Source of the DNA: Byssochlamys sp. IMV 00236
Lineage: Eukaryota; Ascomycota; Eurotiomycetes; Eurotiales; Thermoascaceae
Assembly (NCBI GenBank): GCA_001931875.2
Contig: MSJH02000792.1
Location: 551,128 to 615,127 of the forward strand
Length of the DNA stretch: 64,000 nucleotides
Reading direction: 5' to 3'
The notes under the pieces are model-generated. The model worked only from the letters and a program-made list of their open reading frames with translations. It was not told the DNA's origin and did not search any database. A program made the translations under genes and the position numbers. Positions 45,006 through 56,908 of this stretch are shown here, piece after piece; the stretch's first letter is position 1, and each line of letters begins with the position of its first letter.

Positions 45006-47650
45006 ATGCCGGACGGTCGTCTATCGCGGCTGCTGAGGGCGAAGCTGCTGCGGCGATCGTCGACCTCCGCCGTGACCGAGAGAGCAAATAATGGGGCGGA
45101 TCCGGACATCGAGCCCGACGGGAACTCGAGTTCCAGCTCGCTCTCCATCTCCTCTCCGCACTCGCGCCGCCAGGGCTCCCAGAGACCCCGTCCCTTTAGT
45201 TGCGCTTCGTCGCTGCCGGTCGATTCTCCTGGCGATACTGACTCTCCTGCCAGTCCTGCTGTCGACCCGGACGCCACCACCGGGCCGGTGCACGATCCCA
45301 GTGCGCACCAGGCAGCGCGCGAGGGGGCACTGGGAGCGCGTGCCGACGGCCACGACTCGCACGTCGGCCAGAAAGCGACCAGAAGAAAGAGGTTCAGTCT
45401 TCGAGATCAGGTTCGAAGTCCAGGACGAGAAACGACCGGTTCCACCGTCCCGCCAGACCGCGCCGGCTCTGCGCCCCGGACGCCCACTACCGATCCAGCT
45501 TTTACGCCCTCCTCGACCACGTCCATCTCGCGTCCGGTATCAGGGCAGTCGGACGCATATTCGACCGTCCAGGGTCGGGAACGAGCTGTCTACACTGGCC
45601 AGTCTCAATTGAGCCCTCCTACTGTCTCCGTGTCCGAGGCCCCGTCTCACTCGCAGTCGACCCCGAGGCCTCCTCTCGCACCCGCCACTCCAGGGAACTT
45701 CAAACGCCCCAGCATTGCTGTGCGACGGCAGTCCCTCCTCCCACTCTCCCAGCAGCATCTGGTCAAGAACCTGCTGGAGCCGGGGCTGCTGTCTCAGCAC
45801 GGGGATCAGTTCTCGAACCCGTTCGCCACAGCACCGCCCGTGATGGTCACACGTAAGATATGGGTCAAACGACCCGGTGCGTCTGCGACGTTGGTGACTG
45901 TGTCGGAGGAGGACTTGGTAGATGACCTACGTGATAATGTTATGTGGAAGTATCCCAACTCGCTTGGGAAGAGTGTCGACTCCCCAGACTTGCTGATTAG
46001 GATTACGCCGCGGGAGGGTTCAAACCGTCACGAACGATTACTGAATCCGGAGGAGTCCCTGGTCGCCGTTATCGATACCTACTATCCCGGTGGACAGAGT
46101 GTACAAGAAGCACTGATCATTGATACCCCTCAGCGACGGACACCCAGGCCATCGCCCGGTATCTACTACCATCATTCAGAGCCAGGTGAACATGGGGAGT
46201 ACTTTCCGCTGATGCCAGTTAATGTCAACGTCGGGACCCCTCCAGCACACGGATCCAGTGCTGTTTCTACGGGGAGCGGCGTAAGTGGTGTACATCAGAC
46301 TCCTTCGATATCTGTTCTCACGACCGGAAAGGTGCCTCCACTACCGTCCCCAGGAGGTCGGTCTCATCGACACCAACGCCGGCCTGGTATTCTTCGTCAT
46401 CCTACAAACTCCCCTACTCTTATTGCATCGGCAGCCGTGGCAAAAGGTATATTAATCACCAGGTTGTTTGCGCTTTCGAATATATGCTGATACTTTTTTT
46501 TTCTTTCCTCTAGATGGCACTCCTAGTGTAAATGGTCAGGCTCCAACCCCTGCACCATCGATTCCGACACCGCCAGCACCCCCACCAGAGTCTCCTCAAG
46601 CTAAGAGTCTTACTCCTCCCGCTCGTGGGCCTTCTCCCCGCCCACCTCGGAAGCCCAAGAAGAACAACGGTGTAACATCCCCCGGAGCAGCTTTCGGCGG
46701 ACTTATTGAGGGCACTGTCCCGCCGATTAACGTGCTTATAGTGGAGGACAATGTCATCAATCAGAAGCTCTTGGAGGCTTTTATGAAACGTCTGAGCGTT
46801 CGTTGGCAGTGTGCTCCGAACGGCGAAGTGGCTGTCAAGAAGTGGCGACAAGGCGGATTTCATCTTGTCTTGATGGATATTCAGCTTCCAGTGATGAACG
46901 GTCTGGAGGCAACGAAAGAGATCCGGCGGTTGGAGCGTTTGAACGGAATAGGAGTGTTCTCGAAGACCGCTTCGGGCCGTTCCAGCGCAGCTAGCACCAC
47001 CGCAACTTCCCCTTCGGAGAATGGCCTACCTGGTTCCCAGAATCAGTTGAGGGAAGAAGACGTGCTCGAGGACCTATCGCTGTTCAAGAGTCCTGTCATC
47101 ATCGTTGCATTGACAGCCAGCAGCTTGCAGAGCGATAGACATGAAGCCTTGGCTGCTGGCTGTAACGACTTCTTGACAAAGGTGCGTATCTACCTCTTTT
47201 ACTCATTGCTACGGTCGATGCGGGTCTTGCTAACTGCTCTTCTAGCCTGTTGGATTCCCATGGTTGGAACAAAAGGTGACGGAATGGGGCTGCATGCAAG
47301 CTCTCATTGACTTTGAAGGCTGGAGAAAATGGCGAGGATATGCGGACTCTGTCCCGTCAATTGGCGTTGCATCTGGCACCGCGGGCAGTCATATTGACAA
47401 GGCCGGCGAGCCCATGGCGAAGGCGATAAGTCCCCCTCCATCGACCATAACCTCTCCGACGCGAGCAAGACATCGAGCGGCAAGCAGAAGCGGCACGGAC
47501 AGTGCTCCTATAAGACCAACTGCGGCAGGACCTGTCCTCTCGTCTAATAGTGGCAGTACAGGGACAGATTCGCCGGCCAGCTTTACCACGTCGGTGGAGA
47601 AAGGAGCAATGTCGCCCGATATTCAGGAATTGGATCGCGAGGACACATGA
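45006..47650 (+). CDS. sskA: SskA/Ssk1 response regulator of the HOG pathway
   Basis: Terminal receiver of the Sln1/TcsB-Ypd1 phosphorelay; when unphosphorylated it activates the MAPKKK SskB. Exons 45006-46446, 46514-47181, 47246-47650; 837 aa. The N-terminal ~330 residues are Ser/Pro-rich. A conserved Ssk1 module follows (VTRKIWVKRPGASATLVTVSEEDLVDDLRDNVMWKYPNS and DLLIRITPRE). The receiver domain begins around 550 with NVLIVEDNVINQKLL (acidic pocket Asp559), phospho-acceptor Asp602 in LVLMDIQLPVMNG, ALTASS, and Lys703 in FLTKPVGFPWL. A Ser-rich insertion of about 45 residues sits between Asp602 and the ALTA strand, as is usual in fungal Ssk1. Start is the first in-frame ATG (MPDGRLSRLLRAK). 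Confidence 0.94.
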
Positions 47651-50542
47651 CGTGTCTCATGTGCCGTATAAGGAGTCTTTCTAGTCGTTTGGTGGTATCT
47701 TTGCTTTCTCTTTTTTCGGTCGCATTTCTTATTTATATTTAGCATCATGACCGGATACGATTCCCTTCCGGGGTATGATTTCAGATGCTTCCATCCATTC
47801 TGGGATTTTTCTTCCGTCTCCTATTATCTATCAGATACCCAGTACAGCAACTGTCTTTTCTGATTTTTCTGTTTTGTTGTTTTTTCCCAGTCTTACTCAC
47901 TCTGCATGAGCATATATATTATGTGGCGTGCATATATGCGCAATACTCACGTACACGAAGAAAAAGAGTATTATTCTTGCGTCGCTGACTCACCCTTTTT
48001 TTTTATCAATTGTTGTTTCACTTTCCTCTAGTTGTATGCAACCTATTTGTAGAGCATGGGATGTGATGGGGTCCGTTTTCCGTATATGTAATTATCCGAT
48101 AAAGATTAGGCATGGTTATAGATTATAGGGGGACTATAACAATAGTTCCCACTGGGAAATAGCATATATGATTAAGCACCTGACTAGAAACTCTGTATAT
48201 TAACGAAGTTAGTTATAGATTCTAGTATGGATCTTAGAATAGCAAAACTACATATATAATCTCTGAGCTATCGAGGCGATAAATCAGGACCTTCCTTCCA
48301 TGCTACTGTGTAAGTATTGCTATTTATCCCAGAGACACTTCAAAAGACACTACCTGCAAAATCAAGTATAATAGATAAAGCATAACACATCGCGCCAGAC
48401 AAGGCATATAGGTAATAGCACGGCTAACTATGCATATATGACCTATTATGCCGCAGCTTGATAATAATATTAAGTATTATTATTAGTTAGTACGAGGTAG
48501 TTAGGAAAAGAAGTAAATAATATAGTACTAACTACAGTATAAATTTGAAAAAGTAACTGAACTATAAGGTATATTTGGATAAATAAATAAAATAGATCAA
48601 TGGACTGTGTAAAGAATAAGAAGAAGAAAAAAGATAGATAAAAGAGTTAATCGTTTACTATGGTATATGAACCCCCCCTCCTCCCCTGATCTCCAAGGAT
48701 GAATTGAATGAATATTCAAGAGGTATGTAATAACTTAACAGACTAAGAGGTAAGTTAAGTTCTGAATTTGCAGAATTCTCCTAGCTAGCTAGCTATTCAG
48801 CAGGAACTTTTATATTTAAAAAATCTACGAGAACTGCTCTAGTAGATCTTAATACCGTAGGATGATAATAACACCCCATCCCTTCCATGTAACCATGACC
48901 AAGAAAAGAAAAAAGTTAAATCTAGAAATACATACTCCATGCATTTCGATATTAGATCTTCTACTACTACTACTGGTATATAACACTAATTACACAAATA
49001 CTCCGCGAGCAATACCAAGATGTGCAATAATACAGCTCGAAAGGACCCAAGTAAACCACCACACACATACACCTAGCGTGTCTTCTGACGAGCAATGAAA
49101 AAGCTGTCTACTGCGTCTATCTGGGATGATATCTCGAGAATTATCATACCCGGCCTTCGTCGTTGGCGTAGCCCATGGTTGAGATCTCATTCCTCGTCTA
49201 GATTAAAGTGGAAGGGTGATCTTTCTACATTTACCTCATTGGCACGTGGGCGATCATGCTTTTTTTCTGTACGATGATGGGCCTTTGAGCATGGGAATAT
49301 TGGTTTGGAGATTAAAGTCTTTGCAGAAGTAGTGAGGGGTGATACGTGATGATGCTGTGTGATCAGATCCATTAGGAAGTGTGATTTTTAATTTTAACTT
49401 CGAGTTCATATTTGTAGTAGGCTAGAGATAACTAACTGACTATAATCTATACCTTTTGTAGTGTATAGTAAAACTATATATAATATACAAATCAAATACA
49501 TAAATACACAGCTGTATAAGTACATTTCCAAAGCCTCGATATCTCACACCGTGTAAGTATATAAGCGTCGAGACAGCCACAAACAGCAGCAAACACAACT
49601 AATATACACCGTATATAATACCATAGAGTAGGTATTACTCAAATCAGAGAGTAGTGCCTACGCAGTATGCAGTCCCCAGAAATAAATACATACATAGTAC
49701 CCACTACTGTTTCCAAATATAGAATCCTCCATAAATAAATACCATAAATAACACCCACGCACACTCCACTCTAGCCCTATGCAAAGATAGATAAATTAAG
49801 AACGCCCCTCCCTCTTCCCAGGAACTCTTTCATGATCGACCCACCTGCCAGGGTGGAAGATGTGTTTCTGCCCCTGAAGTCCCGAGTTTGAGACAATGGT
49901 AAGAAGTGCTGATTTGCATGCCGGATGTATTATCCGCGGTGGGGGAAAGGGTCAAGGGGGCTACCTAATCTGGTGTAAGCTGCAAGGTGGTGTCTGATCG
50001 GGAGAGATGATCGTCGAGATCAGATTCGGTTGTGATCCGATTCGGTTGTGGGACTTCGTTTGTTCGTGCGACTCCATTGGAAGATGGATGATGTGTTGAT
50101 GTTATGATTTTGTCCTCTGGAGTAGATGTCAGTCAATGGTGATGATGGAAGTGCTTGGGAAGGGGAAGGGGAAAGCAGTGGTGTGACTTCTCAGGTTTGG
50201 ATTGGGATGAGTTAATGTGCTAGGGACTTAACTACTATTTGAAGGACATTCAGAGAGAAGGGGATAAAATAAAAGGGCGATAGACGCCAGGTCAGCGCGT
50301 CCCCACCTGAGGCGAAAGACGGCTGCTCCGATGACATTTTGTATTAGGTACTAGACATGTATCTTGCACTAGTTCATAGGTCATTACAAACATATAAGCG
50401 TAAATTTCCGTGGAGAAATCATAAAAGAAGGCGTTGTACATAAATTCAGATGGCCATAACACCCTTGACAAAGGAAAATCGTAAAGGCTATTTTTTTTCT
50501 TTGTTTTTTCTTTTTCTTTTTTTTTTTTTTCTTTTTCAATCC
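47651..50542. other. Long intergenic, A+T-rich, no gene seen
   Basis: 2.9 kb between convergent sskA and the bHLH gene. It starts with a T-rich sskA 3' UTR. Sections about 48120-48860 and 49380-49760 are strongly A+T-rich with many TATA/TAATA stretches and could be relics of decayed repeats, but I find no terminal repeats. A near-inverted repeat (gggactat-n-atagttccc) lies at about 48129-48151. A T-rich tract abuts the bHLH stop codon (50490-50540). Confidence 0.45.
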
Positions 50543-51658
50543 TCACGCATCTCGCCTTTTCGAGCTGCGCCAGACATTTCTGGGAAGGAGGTTATCCTTC
50601 AGGCAGGAGAGCTCGTTCTGAAGCATGTACTTCTCGTCCTGGAGCTCCTGGATGTAAGCCAGCGCCTTGGTGAGGACCTCCGATTTGTTCTGCGTCTGCG
50701 TGCCATCCTTGAGGTTGGTCTTGACACCCTTGCTGTTCATGGAGCTGTTGGACTTGTTGGCACGCAGACTGGGGATGGCGTTGCCCAGAGCCATGAACTT
50801 GGCGTTCATGTTGGTACGGTACCGCTTCTCGACGGCGTTGTGGGCAGCCTTACGCTTGCTGGCAACAGTGTCCTTGGTGTCATCGGATGAGTGGGAAGCA
50901 CGAGAGGAACGCTGCGACGATTTTGATGATGAAGAGGATTTGGCCGACTGCGTCTGAGCAGGTCCCATCATTGGAGAGGGTAGATCACCGCACTCAGATA
51001 TGGCGTGTGGGCTCAAGGTCGTCGGCTGGAGGGCTGGGGAGCCTGCAGTGATCTGCTCTGGCGTGACGGGAACCTCTCGACGCAAAGAAGTTGGACTAGC
51101 GAGAGGGGTGTGATGCGACTGGGAATCGAGATCTGATAGCACGGGTGACAGGCTGTTGCCGCTCTGGATGAGTGATAGCGATCCGCCTTCACTGTCGAGG
51201 TCCTGTAGAGCGATTGATCGTTAGTAATGCGCGCAATGCGAATCTCGCTAAAGAGGTGATCCACATACGGAAAAGATCGATCCGCAGGAGAGGTGACGGT
51301 CGTTCAGTTGGTTTTGATAAAAGACGGCCTTCGGGTTGGAAGCAGCAGCAGCAGCAGTGTTGTTCATGGAGGTATCCATGGAAAAGTCGAATGCAAATGG
51401 GTCTTCAGTCGCATCCCAGCGGAACAGATCAGCGTCGCTCAAGGACTTGTCCGCATCAAGATAGTAAAGATCCGACAGCGTTGGAAAGTCGACGTCTGCA
51501 AGAGACATGCGATCTTCAAAGCACGGAGACATGTCCAGAGAATGTCTGTTTAACTGCATGCCACGAGAATAATTGTCCTGAGAGACGGTCAGCACCTGAT
51601 ATTTTTCTCAGGTAAGGGCGGGTGGCGCTGTAACCCCAGACTCAGGAGCACGTACCAT
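50543..51658 (-). CDS. bHLH transcription factor, SREBP-type basic region
   Basis: Exons 51656-51658 (ATG only), 51269-51577, 50543-51202; 323 aa. The basic region is KRKAAHNAVEKRYRTNMNAK (about residues 220-238). Tyr in EKRYR, where most bHLH proteins have Arg, marks the SREBP/Tye7 group and changes DNA preference. Helix 1 ends ALGNAIPSL; a long loop (SNSSMNSKG...TQTQ) and helix 2 NKSEVLTKALAYIQELQDEKYMLQNEL follow. No transmembrane helices are present, so it is not a membrane-bound SREBP such as SrbA. N-terminal acidic/aromatic stretches (DVDFPTLSDLYYLDADKSLSDADLFRW) look like an activation domain. SclR, DevR or Tye7-like identities are possible and I cannot decide. If the ATG-only exon is wrong, the ATG inside GGCATGCAG (51560) would start a slightly shorter protein. 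Confidence 0.82.
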
Positions 51659-52349
51659 GGTCGAAGATGGTTGGAAATCAATTGATCCGCGAAAGCTAGG
51701 GGTTGAAATGACAAGATCAGATGGAGAGACGTTCTGATTGTCAAGATATATCTGAACGGAGGGACTTTAAAGGGCCTTTGTGTGTTTGATAATACGAGAG
51801 AGAGAGTCGTGCTCAGGTCCGGGGGTGCAGGCAGGCGCTTCTTAAGTACAGGACGAAACGGAGCATGACAGCCGTATCGAAGTCCCGATAGAACGGACGG
51901 CTCTGTCTGTCAGAACGGAGAGAGGTCGAGACTAAAGCAAAGCTGCTATCGTTCGGAGGCTGTTTCGAAAAGGAGCTTCCCCGCTGGATCTTGCCATGAG
52001 CGCAGTCTGCGGATTATTTGCTCCATGATCAACTTGTCCGAAGGGATCTAGATCAGCATCGAGGACGACAGGGAGCTGGGATTGGAGCAGAACCCCTCCA
52101 GACGACTCCGGTCCTACCCGGCGACATCAGAAGTCCAGAGTACAGCATGCTAGTTACTCTACGGGACGATACGTATTCGCATGTACGAGTAATCGCCCAC
52201 AATTGCTATTATTCGGCCAGCAGACAGGGGAGGAGCTGAATCGGATGTGCCGTGTTTGGAGCCGAGAGGACGGGGAGAACGAAGAGAGTGGTAACTGACA
52301 GAAGCAACGATGCTGTCGCCGTTGGGATCCAATCAGTGTGCAAGCTGGG

Positions 52350-52418
52350 GATGCTAACAGAGAAGACTAAGCGATGCTAGCAGATGCTAAGGGATGCTAA
52401 CTTGACGGCGAGATGCTA
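52350..52418. repeat. Array of five GATGCTA motifs
   Basis: Exact copies start at 52350, 52373, 52383, 52393 and 52412, with degenerate copies just after (atgctga, tgctaaa). The spacings of 23, 10, 10 and 19 bp are close to helical turns. The array lies about 690-760 bp upstream of the bHLH start codon. Confidence 0.85.
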
Positions 52419-52779
52419 ATTATGCTGATTGTGCTAAATCGATAGTTAGACTCTGGCGCTGATTATGAAAGCCAGCACTGGATGACTCAGCTCGTGGCGT
52501 GCGGCCGGTGCCGATGGTGGAGATCGGCCAAAGGTCGGCGCGTTGTTTCGCGGAGGTCCGGCTCGGGATCAGGAGAGCGAGAATCAGGCCAACATGATTC
52601 TTTTCCCTTCATTCATTCTCCTTCTGCTTCACCTCATCGGAAGCCACCGATCTCACGGCACTGCGCACCCGGCCGCCCAAATTGGCAACCTGACCATCAT
52701 GGCATTGGCGACAGGGGGAACGAACCGACTGACTGTCGAACATCACTGCTGGCCAGGATAGGTGTTGTGCATGCATACC

Positions 52780-52797
52780 ATATGCCATATGGCATAT
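52780..52797. promoter_or_regulatory. 18-bp perfect palindrome with central CATATG E-box
   Basis: The 18 bases atatgccat/atggcatat read identically on both strands. CATATG is an E-box variant. A role as a binding site is inferred from symmetry alone. Confidence 0.5.
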
Positions 52798-53629
52798 CTA
52801 CTCCATACTCTACACGACGTATACAAGCAATCCTCTTTCGGTTGCAAAGAACGCGATGGATCAGTGTTAGACATGATTTCCCCTGTCTGTTCGACGTCAC
52901 GACTCAGGCGGTTCCGCGCGGACTGGCCCTCCGGATAATGGCCGCCCTCCTAGATGGCGCCTGTTCTCGTTAACCCCCCCGTCCTGTCCTCCTATCTCCA
53001 GCATCCCTTCGCATTGTTGGGAGACTCTAAGCTCTCATTAATCAATCCGTATGATCATGTGAGCATCCTGGCAATGGTTGACCGTATGGGGATCGCGCGC
53101 TTAACGTTACTACAACTATCTACCATATGGTCGTTCGATCTGGACTCCTGTCAAACTGATCGCGGGGGCTTCACGGACCACATTGAGGCGCCAACGGTGG
53201 AGACCAGGAACTCTGCCATCTCCACGAGGGACGATCAATGTCGCTGATCGGCTTATGTACGCCCCCGGAATAGCTGAGTCATCGGTTCTAGTCAACTTAG
53301 TTATCTCACTAGTTAACTTAATTAACTGGACATGACATTACCGTGGATAGGTATCTATCATGGACATGAAGCTACAGTACAGAAGTACGAAGCAGATGAT
53401 GACTTGCGACGATGGAAGCGACCGGACCCAATATGTTACAGTATAGAGTTGCATTATTATCTATGATCACTCGCATTACGTGTAAAGACAGACAATTTGA
53501 CTAGAGACTGAACCCTCTACAAGCCGCCCTGTAGCACGCTATCGGCAACTCCCCCAGACAGCATCCTTGCCCCTGCACACCCGATCGCAACTTTGCCTAG
53601 GAAGACGGCCCTCATAAAATCCGAGCCGC

Positions 53630-55019
<1,390 letters not shown>

Positions 55020-56908
55020 TTTGTTTGAATTGACACCGGCTAAAGACGGCGAGGGGTTTCGTCACGTATTGTCACGGTAAGGAGTCGGGGGAAAGTATCA
55101 AGAAGCCAAGGACCACTGTTTCAGTGGATAGAGCTCTATGTCTGCAACTATATGAAAGACGCAAGATGAATGAGCAGACCTGCGAAGACAGGTACTGGCA
55201 TTATCTATATAAGTCCTCGTCGATGAAACTACCCAACGTGATACGATACATTCACTGGATGCTGCATCCATCGTCCCATTCAGGAGGGTGATATGATCAC
55301 CCAACATTGATGGCAAGGGTCGTGGTGGTGGCTAAAAAAACTGCAGCCATTGCAACTTTCTGGGGGGGCCATGGATCCCATCCTTGTGGTCTGACAATCC
55401 CAACAGATTTAGGCCCGAGACACGTCGTGTGTGCTTCGTGTTTATTCTACGGTCTTGTTTGATCGTTCTAACCGGTCCTATTTGGAGTGACAGCGTGTGG
55501 ACGCAATAGACTTATCGATCGCATCCTGTAAATAAATCGAACCTGACAGTTCGGTCCCGGCCGCTGCATGTGCGGAGATGGACAACCGCAAGGGTCTCAG
55601 GCGCTTATTTTGTCTAGACCTTGACATCGCAGGGGTCTAGTCTAGTTTGCGGCGTTTTGCCATGCATAAAGGATCTATGGGAAATAGCGCTTCGGACTTT
55701 GCCTACAGCTCGAGCACCTTGTGAGGTATGGTAGGCATTATTATTATGATCTACCAGGTACATACATTATTACTCTACGATGATCCAGAAGAGTGTATTA
55801 GAGGCGGGGTCTTTTAGGCCCATGAGGACAACTGACGGCTGCATGTTCAAGCGAGAATCAATCGGTCTGCTAAATTTACCATCTGTAAAATAAAGCCGAT
55901 GTTTCTCATTGGATCTCCCTTCACCCAGACACTTACCAACTTATGTTTAGCCAAAGCACACTTTAGCCGGAATTTCTAGGTACCACGATCACGATCTCCG
56001 GGATGGATGCGATCCTCGATGAAAATCTCCGATACATACTGCACGCCACCTCGGCCGCAAGGAAAGAAGATATCCTAGCTGCATAGTGTATTACTTAATT
56101 GCCTAAAAATCATCCTCATAAGTACTACCATATTTCGCTGGGAGAACGGAAAGAAGACAAGCTAATGATTTTCGGTGTCCGTTTCATCACTAGTATCGTT
56201 CAACACTACTCATAGGAGTATAAGCTTAGCTAGCTAGCTAGTAATCTAGCTTTGGCTATTAATTACAGTACCATAATTATATGCTAGTTATATTTAATTA
56301 GCCTCTCTCGGATCATCTCAACCGAACAGCTCACGCTACAGTTACGATCGGGTTTTCCCGGCCCGACTCTGTGCAACTACGAAACATCCCGATTCCAACA
56401 CCACAAGGATTTCTTTCCCGAGTCCGTTACGGGATAGATAGATGCCGTGTTTGAGCTGCGGTGAAGCCGACGGAACTTTGCCATGAGGGATGTGCCTATG
56501 TAAGACGGCAATGAGAGATACGATAGTTACCGCACATCGGAGCATGGACGCAGGAACACCATGTGATGCGTACATGATCCATGACTGGGCTTGCGTTCAG
56601 GATGAGATGATTGGGTGGTATGATTTCCAGGATGCTTAATATAGGCGTGATCATGGTGAAGGGGCGCAAACAATCAGAGGTTGGGGATGGGATATTTAAA
56701 AGTAATATATGCTGATGAGGTGGGAATCGAAATTGGATTTGATTCACTACCTAATTCTTTTGATTTACAGAGACAACTTCACATTCTAGTGAGATAGCAG
56801 TAAGGAGACAGCGTTGTTCTGGTACTTACTGCTGCTTCGAACTATTCGTTTTTACATCTACTCGAGATCTGAACAGACCCTATCTAGCTCTCCCCGCAAT
56901 AGAAAAAA
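55020..56908. other. Shared divergent promoter region of GAPDH and pyruvate decarboxylase
   Basis: 1.9 kb between two fermentation-pathway genes that start in opposite directions. It contains a 17-bp inverted repeat at 55286-55302, a tagctagctagctag run near 56226-56241 and an accgcacatcgg segment near 56529. No coding gene seen; frames on the minus strand at 56342-56747 show no domain. Confidence 0.55.
55286..55302. promoter_or_regulatory. Inverted repeat GGGTGAT-atg-ATCACCC in GAPDH promoter
   Basis: Two perfect 7-bp arms separated by 3 bp, 267 bp upstream of the GAPDH start codon. Each arm (ATCACCC) resembles the core of sterol-regulatory-type elements bound by Tyr-type bHLH factors. Function is inferred. 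Confidence 0.5.

Larger units (their letters stand above)
51659..53629. other. bHLH upstream region and GAPDH 3' flank
   Basis: 1.97 kb. It contains five exact GATGCTA copies at 52350-52418 and an 18-bp perfect palindrome centred on CATATG at 52780-52797. A TTAACTTA-rich segment lies at 53293-53330. No coding gene recognised. Confidence 0.5.

Noticed and set aside
45021..45800. Long frames on other strands and phases inside sskA exon 1
   Set aside because: G+C-rich coding DNA gives shadow frames; the sskA frame has clear family similarity.
50490..50540. Long T/C tract next to the bHLH stop codon as a possible repeat element
   Set aside because: Read on the gene strand it is an A-rich 3' UTR start, a simple-sequence tract without other structure.
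56226..56241. tagctagctagctag run in the GAPDH-PDC promoter as a regulatory array
   Set aside because: Simple-sequence repeat of a kind seen elsewhere in this window (e.g. 48781-48794); no reason to prefer function.
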